Shown here piece by piece: positions 7,599 to 14,997 of a DNA stretch of 39,266 nt. The DNA lies in IMG/VR virus record IMGVR_UViG_3300040960_001766, positions 1 to 39,266 of that record; one strand, written 5' to 3'. Position numbers and translations under genes: made by a program. The notes under the pieces were generated by a model. The model had not been told where the DNA came from, did no database searches, and saw only the letters and a list, made by a program, of their open reading frames with translations. Source of the stretch: a virus. Position 1 is the first letter of the stretch. Each line of letters begins with the position of its first letter.

Positions 7599-7627
7599 AC
7601 TTTAATTCAGCGTGTGTAAATTGTCAA
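7599..7627 (-). promoter_or_regulatory. Leftward early promoter of the recombination operon
   Basis: On the minus strand, TTGACA (7622-7627), a 17-base spacer and TAAAGT (7599-7604). The -35 is perfect and the -10 has four of six consensus bases. TGTTGA occurs twice near the -35 (a direct repeat separated by 7 bases), a possible operator. The rest of the divergent region up to 7715 holds weaker candidates for the rightward promoter. Confidence 0.7.
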
Positions 7628-7715
7628 CATTAAATATCAACATATTTTGTACATTTTCATATTGCACAATTAAACCGCAACTGCTACAGTTACCGAAACT
7701 TAATAGGAGATAGTG

Positions 7716-7973
7716 ATGAGAGAGAAATTTAACGAGCTATTCCCATACGGGATTGATTTTGATAGTGCAGGCCATGGCACTATAATGCAGAACCGCTATG
7801 ATGAGCTGGGCGAAAATCAAATAGAGTACATTGAAAATGCAACTCTAGCTCATGCTGATATGTATGAAATGTTAAAGCTAGCAATAAGCCTAATGGATGG
7901 TGACAGCATCGAAGATTTTACATACCAATATAAAGAAATCGAATCTCTACTTAAACGCGCAAGGGGTGAGTGA
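7716..7973 (+). CDS. Small acidic early protein, unknown function
   Basis: 85 residues from ATG at 7716, six bases after AGGAG; the GTG at 7713 is too close to it. The protein is acidic with a C-terminal helix (YQYKEIESLLKRARGE). It is the first gene of the rightward early group. Its stop overlaps the next start (TGATG). No family recognised. Confidence 0.6.
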   Translation: MREKFNELFPYGIDFDSAGHGTIMQNRYDELGENQIEYIENATLAHADMYEMLKLAISLMDGDSIEDFTYQYKEIESLLKRARGE

Positions 7974-8146
7974 TGGACAAGCAACTTAAAAAATATTGCG
8001 AAGATAACCAAACCGCAATAGCCATGCGAGCAAGCAAAAGTGGTGAAGCTTTAATCTACGTAAATCCAAACGCGGATAGCAAAGAAGTTTCAAAAAGCTT
8101 AATGATTGCAATGACTGAGATATTAAAAATTAAGGGTGGTGAGTGA
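7973..8146 (+). CDS. 57-residue early protein, unknown function
   Basis: ATG at 7973 overlaps the preceding stop and the frame ends in a TGA that overlaps the next start. The sequence begins MDKQLKKYCEDNQTAIAMRA and ends MTEILKIKGGE. GGTGAG precedes both this start and the next, so the three genes form a tightly coupled series. No domain recognised. Confidence 0.6.
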   Translation: MDKQLKKYCEDNQTAIAMRASKSGEALIYVNPNADSKEVSKSLMIAMTEILKIKGGE

Positions 8147-8583
8147 TGGGTATTACAACAGAAACAAAAACAGTTTATACGTGCAGTGATGGTAAAAGCT
8201 TTACAAATGAAGATGATGCTTTGAGGCACGAAAAGAAGTTAGAGCAAATTCAGTATTTTGAAATTTCTTTTGGTGCAGATACAATCGAGGGCAGAAACTG
8301 CCTTCAAAACACCGCTGTAATTGCAGTTAATGCCAAGGGAAGCCACAGGCAATTTGCTGAACACGCAATGTATAAGGCGCTTGGATCACCATACGCTTTC
8401 GTTCAAGGTTGCTTTGGCAGTAATGCAATTCTTCCGTACTGGGAAATAAAAGCTAAGCTTTCTGGAAATCCTGGCAATTCAGATATAATTTTCCGAGTTG
8501 AAGAAAGGTTTGCTGAAAACAAAATATTTGGTGAGGGTATAAAGAGGCTGCTCAATGGTGAGTGGGTGAATGTAGGGCATTGA
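8146..8583 (+). CDS. Early protein, unknown function
   Basis: 145 residues from ATG at 8146, with GGTGAG just upstream. The N-terminus (TVYTCSDGKSFTNEDDALRH) is a short domain found at the start of many small phage proteins, followed by an alpha/beta body (FEISFGADTIEGRNCLQNTA). No catalytic motif is visible. It overlaps the previous gene by one base; the next begins 3 bases after its stop. Confidence 0.6.
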   Translation: MGITTETKTVYTCSDGKSFTNEDDALRHEKKLEQIQYFEISFGADTIEGRNCLQNTAVIAVNAKGSHRQFAEHAMYKALGSPYAFVQGCFGSNAILPYWEIKAKLSGNPGNSDIIFRVEERFAENKIFGEGIKRLLNGEWVNVGH

Positions 8584-8586
8584 GAA

Positions 8587-8784
8587 ATGATTAAACTACC
8601 CGCAAAATTCACACAGCTAAACGAGTTCCAAGCTCAAAGCCTTTTATACGCAACACGCGAAGCTATGGAGCTGCGCAAAAACAACAAGGTAAATACGCGC
8701 ACAATCGAAGGTAAGTGCGGACTGGTATTTACTTTTAACTTTACAGACGCAGGCCATGTGTCGATTGATTGGAGTGAGAAATGA
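8587..8784 (+). CDS. 65-residue early protein, unknown function
   Basis: Starts MIKLPAKFTQLNEFQAQSLL and has a C-terminal beta segment (GLVFTFNFTDAGHVSIDW). It overlaps the next gene by four bases (ATGA). The ribosome binding site is weak, so coupling is likely. Not recognised. Confidence 0.55.
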   Translation: MIKLPAKFTQLNEFQAQSLLYATREAMELRKNNKVNTRTIEGKCGLVFTFNFTDAGHVSIDWSEK

Positions 8785-8966
8785 GTGAATTAGTATCAAA
8801 AGAATTAGTACAAGAGATTGTAGAGTGCATTCAAAGCTGTAACTGGTCATGCACAGAAGAAATCGAGTGTTATATGCACTCAGCGATAAATGACACTGAC
8901 GAATACGAGCCAGAAGGCTGGTTATATGGAAAGGGTAAAAAGTGGCTAGAAGCGCAAAATGATTAA
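8781..8966 (+). CDS. 61-residue acidic early protein
   Basis: Acidic, with three cysteines in the first half (ECIQSCNWSCTEEIECY gives four counting the last) and a C-terminal KGKKWLEAQND. The cysteine cluster might bind a metal, but the spacing is not that of a standard zinc finger. Starts in ATGA with the previous gene. Confidence 0.55.
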   Translation: MSELVSKELVQEIVECIQSCNWSCTEEIECYMHSAINDTDEYEPEGWLYGKGKKWLEAQND

Positions 8967-8977
8967 GGGAGGTTAGT

Positions 8978-9160
8978 ATGAGTTCATTTCCAAACCATAA
9001 AGAAAACATCAAAGAGCTTGAAAGTATGGGCTTTGATGTAAGCGAAGCCATTGAAGACGGCGAGGTAACAATTGAATCATGGAGTTATGATGACTTAACT
9101 TACTTGTTAGGTGACATAATTACTGTGTTAAGGAAGCAGAATTTTAAGGTTGGAGGTTAG
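8978..9160 (+). CDS. 60-residue acidic early protein
   Basis: Begins MSSFPNHKENIKELESMGFD, preceded by GGGAGG. Small acidic helical proteins in this position are often host-takeover factors, but this is only inference. The following gene starts 1 base after its stop. Confidence 0.55.
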   Translation: MSSFPNHKENIKELESMGFDVSEAIEDGEVTIESWSYDDLTYLLGDIITVLRKQNFKVGG

Positions 9161-9161
9161 T

Positions 9162-9347
9162 ATGAGCGATAAACAGTATAAATTAAGTGGCGGAATTAAC
9201 TGGTTTGATTGCGAGGTAATCGCAGAGTTTGGCGATGAAGTGTGGTTGCACAACAAAACAACTGGCTCAACACCAAAGTGCAATAAAAGAGATATTTGTT
9301 TTAGAGATAAACCAAAGCAAATACGCGATCATCCTTATTGCGGATGA
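9162..9347 (+). CDS. 61-residue protein, unknown function, last of the early group
   Basis: ATG at 9162 is preferred over the upstream TTG because GGAGG lies 7 bases upstream. The sequence MSDKQYKLSGGINWFDCEVI continues as a beta-rich domain with VWLHNKTTGSTPKCNKRDIC, resembling small SH3-like phage proteins. Three cysteines are present. The first terminator starts 14 bases after the stop. Confidence 0.55.
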   Translation: MSDKQYKLSGGINWFDCEVIAEFGDEVWLHNKTTGSTPKCNKRDICFRDKPKQIRDHPYCG

Positions 9348-9360
9348 TAAAAATAACCAG

Positions 9361-9382
9361 ACCGCCTACGGGCGGTTTTTTA
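9361..9382 (+). terminator. Terminator 1 after the early group
   Basis: ACCGCC (9361-9366), 4-base loop, GGCGGT (9371-9376), then TTTTTTATT. A strong intrinsic terminator directly after the last small early gene. Confidence 0.85.
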
Positions 9383-9453
9383 TTGTCTGATGCTGGAATT
9401 TTAACCAAGCCATTGGCTGAGTCAGAATTAAACCGTAGGGAAAATAGTTACAC

Positions 9454-9476
9454 AGCCGCTTAATTGCGGCTTTTTT
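9454..9476 (+). terminator. Terminator 2 ahead of the replication operon
   Basis: AGCCGC (9454-9459), 6-base loop, GCGGCT (9466-9471) and TTTTT. It lies just upstream of the strong promoter at 9488 and insulates that promoter from read-through. The bases between the two terminators hold no gene. Confidence 0.85.
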
Positions 9477-9487
9477 GTGCCTGATGG

Positions 9488-9516
9488 TTGACACAATATT
9501 ATGCACAGTGCATAAT
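9488..9516 (+). promoter_or_regulatory. Strong promoter with a palindromic operator
   Basis: TTGACA (9488-9493), 17-base spacer, CATAAT (9511-9516). A perfect 19-bp palindrome, arms ATTATGCAC and GTGCATAAT around one central base, occupies 9498-9516 and so covers most of the spacer and all of the -10. A dimeric repressor bound here would exclude RNA polymerase. It drives the replication genes; the regulator is not identified. Confidence 0.85.
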
Positions 9517-9547
9517 TGCTTAAACACACTAAATAAAGGTAATTAAA

Positions 9548-9799
9548 ATGAATATGACAAAAGAAGACTTGATGGATTTAATCAAGTATTGCAACACACA
9601 AAGACATAACGATGAAAGGGTCATAAGAAGAATTAAGCGAAACTACAAAGGGATTATGGAGAGATACAATCAAATTCCAAAAGAGCTAATAAGCGAGGAT
9701 GGGATCATGTCACCAGATGAAGAAATTCAAATGCTTGTAGACTCCAAGGCTAAAGCAACAATACTTAAAAAGAAACTTCAATTAGAGCTTAGAAAATAA
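9548..9799 (+). CDS. Charged helical protein, first gene of the replication operon
   Basis: 83 residues. Starts MNMTKEDLMDLIKYCNTQRH and is nearly all helix with many Arg, Lys and Glu (DERVIRRIKRNYKGIMERY, then KATILKKKLQLELRK), suggesting a coiled-coil dimer. AAAGG lies upstream. As the first gene after an operator it may be an autoregulator, but no HTH is evident. Confidence 0.55.
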   Translation: MNMTKEDLMDLIKYCNTQRHNDERVIRRIKRNYKGIMERYNQIPKELISEDGIMSPDEEIQMLVDSKAKATILKKKLQLELRK

Positions 9800-9847
9800 A
9801 AGCCAGTGGGTCAGACTGGCAGTTTAGTAGGATAAAGCGAGGTAATT

Positions 9848-10360
9848 ATGACAGTTAAAAAGAAGTGCGACAACGGTTTTGTGTATGTGGCATCAGTTAA
9901 TGGTAAGCCCATGATGTCAAAAATAGGTTTTACCAATGCAGATCCAAGTGAAAGAGTGTCACAATTAAAAAGAGATTATAAGGGATTTGACTTTAAGCTT
10001 TTCGGTTATGAGGAGGCGGAAAAACCAAAGACCGTAGAGCAACAAACGCACCTGTTTTTAGGTTCGAAGTTATTTGATAGGGAGATTTTTAATGTATCCC
10101 CTAGCTCAGCTATGAGAGCGGTTAGATTATGCAAATCAAGGAGGTTTGGACTCGCAACAAAATCAAACATTTTAGACTTCTCATCTACATCAATTAAGTT
10201 TTATGAGTATTGCAACTTAAACATGGATAGCGCAATTAGAAGAATTAATAAATTCTTATTTTTGAATGAAGCCAGAAACATATCAGATATATACAAAATC
10301 GGAAAAGTAGATGATATGGAAAGCTTTGTGATGAGTGAAAATTTTAGAGGTTTAAAATAA
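9848..10360 (+). CDS. T5orf172-domain (GIY-YIG-like) protein
   Basis: 170 residues. GFVYVASVNGKPMMSKIGFT followed by PSERVSQLKRDY is the T5orf172 signature, a member of the GIY-YIG superfamily; THLFLGSKLFDREIFNVS supplies the second half with the usual His and Glu. About 110 residues form this domain and the rest is a helical tail. These proteins are predicted DNA nucleases or DNA binders in phages. GAGG precedes the ATG. The next gene starts in the stop (TAATG). Activity is inferred from the family. Confidence 0.72.
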   Translation: MTVKKKCDNGFVYVASVNGKPMMSKIGFTNADPSERVSQLKRDYKGFDFKLFGYEEAEKPKTVEQQTHLFLGSKLFDREIFNVSPSSAMRAVRLCKSRRFGLATKSNILDFSSTSIKFYEYCNLNMDSAIRRINKFLFLNEARNISDIYKIGKVDDMESFVMSENFRGLK

Positions 10361-11070
10361 TGAAGTGGATTAAACACGATACAGACGCAAACCAAGATGC
10401 AAAACTTCAAAACGTTTTACTTGATTACGGCTTAGAAGGTTACGGGCTTTACTGGTACTGCATAGAGCTTATAGCTGGAAAAGTTGACAAGGAAAATATT
10501 ACATTTGAACTTGAGCATGACGCCAGAATAATAGCAAGGAACGTTGGAAGCACAGCGCAAAAAGTTGAAGAGATGATGCGCTATTTTGTTGAGCTTGGCT
10601 TGTTTGAAAATAGCCAAGGAACAATAACCTGCATGAAGTTAGCTAGGCGACTTGATAAGTCAATGACAAGTAATCCAGAAATGAGGGTGATAATTGAGAA
10701 ACTTAAAAGTCATGATGGAGTCATGATTGAATCAAGAAACATCATGCAAGATAAGATTAGATTAGATAAGAATAAAAAAGATAATTTAGATCAATCAAAG
10801 ATTGCTCGCGCAAAACTTGAAGAAGATAGCTTTGAATATTGGTGGAAAGCCTACCCAAAGAAAGTTGCAAAAGCATCAGCTCTTAAATCTTGGAAAAAGG
10901 TTATTAAGAAAATGGATGATGAAACAGTAACAGAGCTAACCAATCACATTGTTAGCGATGTTGAATTTAGACTTAAAGACTTGGAAAGTGGCAATGATAG
11001 ATTTATCGGCTTTGATAGACTTCATGCAACAACATATTTAAACCAGGAGCGATATAACGATGATTATTGA
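10360..11070 (+). CDS. Replication initiation protein (DUF4373 / lambda O-like)
   Basis: 236 residues. The N-terminus MKWIKHDTDANQDAKLQNVL, then DYGLEGYGLYWYCIELIAG, is the DUF4373 (Lin1244/Lin1753) winged-helix domain, to about residue 95. A linker with VIIEKLKSHDG leads to a C-terminal part (FEYWWKAYPKKVAKASALKS, then FDRLHATTYLNQERY) shared with phage replication O/DnaT-type proteins. It probably binds the origin and loads the helicase encoded next, with which it overlaps by 11 bases. No iteron cluster stands out inside the gene by eye. Confidence 0.75.
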   Translation: MKWIKHDTDANQDAKLQNVLLDYGLEGYGLYWYCIELIAGKVDKENITFELEHDARIIARNVGSTAQKVEEMMRYFVELGLFENSQGTITCMKLARRLDKSMTSNPEMRVIIEKLKSHDGVMIESRNIMQDKIRLDKNKKDNLDQSKIARAKLEEDSFEYWWKAYPKKVAKASALKSWKKVIKKMDDETVTELTNHIVSDVEFRLKDLESGNDRFIGFDRLHATTYLNQERYNDDY

Positions 11071-12376
11071 TAACTTATGGGCTGTATTGTCTACAGCGTT
11101 GTTAAAAGGTGTAAGCCCAAAAACAAGGGAAGCATTAAACATAATCACCGAGGATATGATTGATGATAAGTTTTCTCTTGAAGTTTACAAGACGATTAAA
11201 CAACTAGATCAGTTTGGCTCTACTGTTAGCTTGGTTGCCGTTGATGACGTTGCTAGTGGAAAGCTTGGATATTCAGATTTAATTGAAGCAACCCAAAAGG
11301 CAGGGACAACATCAGACCCGATTTATTCAGCAATGCAAGTGCGATCAATGCACAATGACAAGCTTGCTGCGAACGAATTAAAAAATATATTGGGAATGAT
11401 ACAAGGCGGTAAACCGTTTGAGCGCGAAGTTGTTAGTCAGTCACTAAGCGAATTAAGTCAATTGCTAGCGCCAAGCGTCAAAACGGCACCAAAGCCATTT
11501 AGTGAGCTTGCATCTGGTTACATTGATGTAATCGAGGAAAGGCAAAACAATCCGCAAGGGAGTTACCTAGATATAGGCTTGAATGTAATTGTCGAAAAGG
11601 TTGCTTTAGTTGTTGCTGGTGGTCAACCTGGCATGGGTAAAACTGCGCTAGCATTGTTTTGTAATCGCTACGTTGCACAGCAAGGCTTAAAAACTTTGAT
11701 GTTCTCTCTTGAAATGGAAGGTGGCCAGCTTTTTGAGCGTGAAGTTGCAGCCTTTACCAAAATACCGACAAGAAGACTTAAAAAGGTTGGCGAGGAAGAT
11801 TTGACTGATTACCAATGGGCGCAACTTACAAAAAGCCTTGATGACTTGGATAAGCAACAAATATTTATTGATGATGACCCAATGCTATCAATGCCAATAC
11901 TTCAAAAGAAGTGCAGAGAGTTTAAAGAGAAGCACCCAGACTTAGCTTTGATAACTGTTGATTACTTAACGTTGATGAAAATGCCTGACGCTTATTCTAG
12001 GGCGCTTTCAGTGGGTGAGGCAACTAGACAGATGAAGTTACTAGCAAAAGAGCTTAAAACGCCTATTCTGCTACTCTCACAGCTAAACCGTGAAGCAGAT
12101 AAAGCACTGAGAGAACCAAGACCATCCGATTTGCGTGATTCTGGCTCAATTGAGCAGGATGCTGATATTATTGTTTTTCCTTACCGTGAAGAAGTTCACA
12201 AGCCAGAATCAAACAATAAAGGGCTAGTAAAAGTAATAAAAGCGAAGGTTCGAGATGATGAGGTTGGCGAACATGTTTTAAGCTTTGAGAATGGCGCTAT
12301 GTACGAATCAAATAGGGATTGGTCTGAAACCGTTGAGGATGATGTGGGCGGATTTGTACCAAGGAAGAAATTTTAA
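11060..12376 (+). CDS. dnaB: Replicative DNA helicase, DnaB family
   Basis: 438 residues, the usual length for a phage DnaB. The N-terminal domain (1 to about 130) is helical; the RecA-like domain has Walker A GGQPGMGKTAL at 187-197, the DnaB motif FSLEMEGGQL near 216, Walker B LALITVDYL near 300, and LSQLNREADK with PRPSDLRDSGSIEQDADIIV towards the end. It unwinds DNA at the phage fork and would be loaded by the initiator protein just upstream. Confidence 0.92.
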   Translation: MIIDNLWAVLSTALLKGVSPKTREALNIITEDMIDDKFSLEVYKTIKQLDQFGSTVSLVAVDDVASGKLGYSDLIEATQKAGTTSDPIYSAMQVRSMHNDKLAANELKNILGMIQGGKPFEREVVSQSLSELSQLLAPSVKTAPKPFSELASGYIDVIEERQNNPQGSYLDIGLNVIVEKVALVVAGGQPGMGKTALALFCNRYVAQQGLKTLMFSLEMEGGQLFEREVAAFTKIPTRRLKKVGEEDLTDYQWAQLTKSLDDLDKQQIFIDDDPMLSMPILQKKCREFKEKHPDLALITVDYLTLMKMPDAYSRALSVGEATRQMKLLAKELKTPILLLSQLNREADKALREPRPSDLRDSGSIEQDADIIVFPYREEVHKPESNNKGLVKVIKAKVRDDEVGEHVLSFENGAMYESNRDWSETVEDDVGGFVPRKKF

Positions 12377-12714
12377 TGAAAAACGATGCGCAAAAACAAT
12401 TTGAAAACCATTGCTCAGAACACCTAGATATGCGCCATCATTTACCGATAGCGCAACAGGTATACAGAGAAGCATACGAAGCAGAGCCTAACCAAGTTAA
12501 AAAGGAAAACGTAGCAGGCAGAGTAATGAATCAATACCTATACGCACAATTAAAAGCGATAGGCTGGCAGAATTGGAAGCCAGACGAAAAAGGCAATAAG
12601 CCAAAGCGAGTAACACCACAACAAGGCAAATTAACAGATTCAGAGCGCGCAGCAGTAGCACATAAAGCAAGCAAAGAAATGCCGAAAGGCATGGGTATAA
12701 AATTAGATTGGTAG
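12376..12714 (+). CDS. Phage protein downstream of the helicase, unknown function
   Basis: 112 residues, hydrophilic, with several His and Gln (starts MKNDAQKQFENHCSEHLDMR). A helical N-terminal half is followed by a basic, Pro/Gln-containing segment (DEKGNKPKRVTPQQGK). The start overlaps the helicase stop (TAATG). Position suggests an accessory replication role; no motif supports one. Confidence 0.55.
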   Translation: MKNDAQKQFENHCSEHLDMRHHLPIAQQVYREAYEAEPNQVKKENVAGRVMNQYLYAQLKAIGWQNWKPDEKGNKPKRVTPQQGKLTDSERAAVAHKASKEMPKGMGIKLDW

Positions 12715-12723
12715 GAGAGGGTA

Positions 12724-12999
12724 ATGAGTGAGCAATTAAAATTAATAGGTCGATTAACAAAAGAAAACTACATGCACAACAATGAGATTGTTAGCAAGTG
12801 CAAATTTAAGCTTTTAAAGAGAAAGTCAAAAGGTCAATTGCAAGATTTAATATGTGATGAGTTTTATGATATTCCAAAGCTTGATATGCACAGAATGGAT
12901 GAGGGTATTTACGAGTTAACGGCAACCAATATTAGCACTGATTACGAAACAGGCATTGTTGATGATTGGGGTATAAAATTGATTGAGGCTGTAGAGTGA
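12724..12999 (+). CDS. Small protein, unknown function
   Basis: 91 residues, preceded by GGAGAGG. Beta-rich with a basic patch (KCKFKLLKRKSKGQL) and an acidic C-terminus. It lies between the replication genes and ninG. A small nucleic-acid-binding fold is possible but not shown. Confidence 0.5.
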   Translation: MSEQLKLIGRLTKENYMHNNEIVSKCKFKLLKRKSKGQLQDLICDEFYDIPKLDMHRMDEGIYELTATNISTDYETGIVDDWGIKLIEAVE

Positions 13000-13049
13000 G
13001 CAGCATATGCAAAGAATACACTAACAAATTGATTGGTAAGGGGTAGAAG

Positions 13050-13619
13050 ATGAACAAGCCAAAACGCAAACGCTGCAAGCAATGCAAAAAGCTGTACGAA
13101 CCAATAAATAGCTTTCAAACAACCTGCTCGCCTAAATGCGCAATCGAATACACAAAGGACAAGAAAAACCGCAAACAGGTATTTAAAAGCGCCATAGCAG
13201 CCGATAGGAAAGAGATTAAAGGTAAGTTAAGGCAATTGGGTAAGTCTGATCGTTCGAAAGCTCTAAGAGCTGCACAGAAAGCCTTTAATGCATTTATCAG
13301 GGAAAGAGATAAAGATTTACCATGCGTTAGTTGTGGTCGTCACCATCAAGGGCAATACCATGCCGGACACTACAAACCAAAAGGCAGTAATCCAGAACTT
13401 GCTTTTTGTGAAATCAACGTGTGGAAACAGTGTTCAGTATGTAACAACCACTTAAGCGGCAACCTAACCAATTACAGAATAGAGCTAATCAATCGGATAG
13501 GTTTAGAAAAAGTTGAATGGTTAGAGGGCCCGCACGAGCCTAAAAAATACTCAGTCGATGAGCTTTGGCAGATTGAAAAAGATTACAAGCAAAAGCTAAA
13601 GGAGTTGCAGAGTGATTGA
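13050..13619 (+). CDS. ninG: NinG/Rap-family recombination endonuclease
   Basis: 189 residues. The N-terminal zinc ribbon has CKQC and TTCSPKC within the first 36 residues. The core has CVSCGRHHQGQYHAGHYKPKG and CEINVWKQCSVCNNHLSGN, the cysteine and histidine pattern of NinG, and the C-terminus WQIEKDYKQKLKELQ is typical. Lambda Rap resolves branched recombination intermediates, so this protein probably works with NinB and ERF. The gene overlaps ninB by 8 bases. Confidence 0.9.
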   Translation: MNKPKRKRCKQCKKLYEPINSFQTTCSPKCAIEYTKDKKNRKQVFKSAIAADRKEIKGKLRQLGKSDRSKALRAAQKAFNAFIRERDKDLPCVSCGRHHQGQYHAGHYKPKGSNPELAFCEINVWKQCSVCNNHLSGNLTNYRIELINRIGLEKVEWLEGPHEPKKYSVDELWQIEKDYKQKLKELQSD

Positions 13620-14049
13620 AAAATACAAGCTAGTCACAAGCAATAAATCAGCATTGATTGAGGCTCTTGAGGTTATGCTTAGTCAAAACGAAGCGGTACA
13701 AGTTACCGCTAATCCTTGGAGTAGCAAAAGAAGCTTACCAGCTAACGCACAGGTTTACGTTTGGTACTCGCATATAGCAAAGCTGGAGGGAGAAAGCACC
13801 GAGTCAGTGCGTAACTTTTGTAAATTGATGTTCGGGCTACCAATACTGCTACAGGATGAAAATTACAAAGATAAAATATCATGGACGCTTAACAAGCTAG
13901 GTTTTTATAACTGGAATCATGAACAGCAAGTTAATTACATGGAATTACTACCAGTTAGCAGCTTGTTCAATACGAAACAGCACAATGAATATAGGGATAA
14001 TATACAGGCTTACTACGCTAAGAGCGGCGTGATGCTTGATTATAAATAA
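13612..14049 (+). CDS. ninB: NinB-family recombination protein
   Basis: 145 residues. The family pattern SLPANAQVYVWYSHIAKLEG is present, as is the preceding WSSKR; the rest (FCKLMFGLPILL and a C-terminal Gln/Tyr-rich helix) fits NinB (Orf of lambda), which binds single strands and modulates recombination with SSB. Starts at an ATG-like codon overlapping ninG (GTGATTG context; initiation is GTG or the neighbouring codon). Confidence 0.82.
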   Translation: MIEKYKLVTSNKSALIEALEVMLSQNEAVQVTANPWSSKRSLPANAQVYVWYSHIAKLEGESTESVRNFCKLMFGLPILLQDENYKDKISWTLNKLGFYNWNHEQQVNYMELLPVSSLFNTKQHNEYRDNIQAYYAKSGVMLDYK

Positions 14050-14056
14050 TCATCAT

Positions 14057-14091
14057 TTAAATATTTGCATGGTTAATATTTAAGATATACA
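14057..14091 (+). promoter_or_regulatory. Promoter and inverted repeat before the KilA-N gene
   Basis: TTAAATATT (14057-14065) and AATATTTAA (14075-14083) are a perfect inverted repeat around a 9-base centre. A weak promoter TTGCAT (14064-14069), 16-base spacer, TATACA (14086-14091) overlaps it. The arrangement suggests an operator, perhaps for the KilA-N protein itself. AT-rich repeats can arise by chance, hence moderate confidence. Confidence 0.5.
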
Positions 14092-14120
14092 ATAATTAAA
14101 AATAAGTAGAGGTGTTAAAC

Positions 14121-14612
14121 ATGAAAGAGTTGATTATAAATGATATCGAGATTAAAAAGGATGATAGCGGAAGGTTTTCGCTAAATGATTTGCACAAATC
14201 CGCTGGCGGAAACAAGAAGTATGAGCCTTACAAGTTTATGAGGTCAGAGTCATTTAAGAATGTGGTAGATATTTTAAAACACCAGAATCGGGGTTTTAAC
14301 CCAGTATCAAAGAGGCAGGGCAGGTATGGTGGAGGTACATGGATTTGTAAAGAGCTGGTTTACAAGTACGCTATGTGGGTTAGTGCCGAGTTTGAAGTTA
14401 AGGTTATTCAGACTTTTGATAAGGCAATTAATAATAATGGCATTGAAAGCTCAATGATCGCATTAAATGAGTTGGTAAAAAAGATAGATAGCGACAAGAG
14501 GGTTGCAAGCTTTTTGGGTGCTGAGCTGCAAAAGTACAGAAAGATAAAGGAGCAAAACATTAAGGAATGGAATGAGCAAGCTGATAAAGCTCAGATTAGC
14601 CTTGGAATTTAA
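14121..14612 (+). CDS. KilA-N domain DNA-binding protein
   Basis: 163 residues from ATG at 14121; the in-frame GTG at 14112 lies inside the AGAGGTG ribosome binding site. The KilA-N domain fills the first 100 residues: DDSGRFSLNDLHKSAGG, KKYEPYKFMRSESFKNVV, then GRYGGGTWICKELVYKYAMW and FEVKVIQTFDKA. A helical C-terminal extension follows. KilA-N proteins are phage DNA-binding factors, often regulators. It has its own promoter region, in contrast to its neighbours. Confidence 0.85.
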   Translation: MKELIINDIEIKKDDSGRFSLNDLHKSAGGNKKYEPYKFMRSESFKNVVDILKHQNRGFNPVSKRQGRYGGGTWICKELVYKYAMWVSAEFEVKVIQTFDKAINNNGIESSMIALNELVKKIDSDKRVASFLGAELQKYRKIKEQNIKEWNEQADKAQISLGI

Positions 14613-14647
14613 AATGCTAAATTCGGTAAAGTTAAATGGAGAATGAA

Positions 14648-14866
14648 ATGACACCATTGCAAGCAGATTACTGTGACAAGTTATCAAGCGGCAACATTGA
14701 GGTTGCTGTACCGTGTGAAAATGCGCTTAGCTTGTTTGAGCTTGAGTTTTATTCTGGAATGTTAGCAAAGCTTGGTTTAAAGCGCATTAAGCGAAGAGAT
14801 CATAACTTGGCTTATGTTGAAACTACGATAATTGTTAGTGAGGTTTTGGAGGGTTTAGGTAAATGA
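14648..14866 (+). CDS. Small protein, unknown function
   Basis: 72 residues from ATG at 14648, with GGAG 6 bases upstream; an in-frame ATG at 14636 precedes that signal and is less likely. Starts MTPLQADYCDKLSSGNIEVA and has a C-terminal helix. It overlaps the next small gene as ATGA. Confidence 0.5.
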   Translation: MTPLQADYCDKLSSGNIEVAVPCENALSLFELEFYSGMLAKLGLKRIKRRDHNLAYVETTIIVSEVLEGLGK

Positions 14867-14997
14867 AATGCAGAAAGAGAGAGCAGCACGTAAACGGAAA
14901 GCAAACCGCTCAATCTTTAGGTTGGCGCAGAGATTATAAAATCTTAGCGCCTGCATGGTTGGTAACTAGCTATAAGGTAAATAACGAAAAAGAATAA
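14863..14997 (+). CDS. 44-residue basic protein
   Basis: ATG at 14863 overlaps the preceding stop (ATGA). The sequence MKCRKREQHVNGKQTAQSLG continues to YKVNNEKE. Basic N-terminus, one tryptophan pair region (GWRRDYKILAPAW). Coupling to the gene upstream supports it; the function is unknown. Confidence 0.5.
   Translation: MKCRKREQHVNGKQTAQSLGWRRDYKILAPAWLVTSYKVNNEKE

Noticed and set aside
12996-13046. 16-codon GTG frame between the 91-residue gene and ninG.
   Set aside because: Very short, no distinct ribosome binding site, no composition signal; probably chance.
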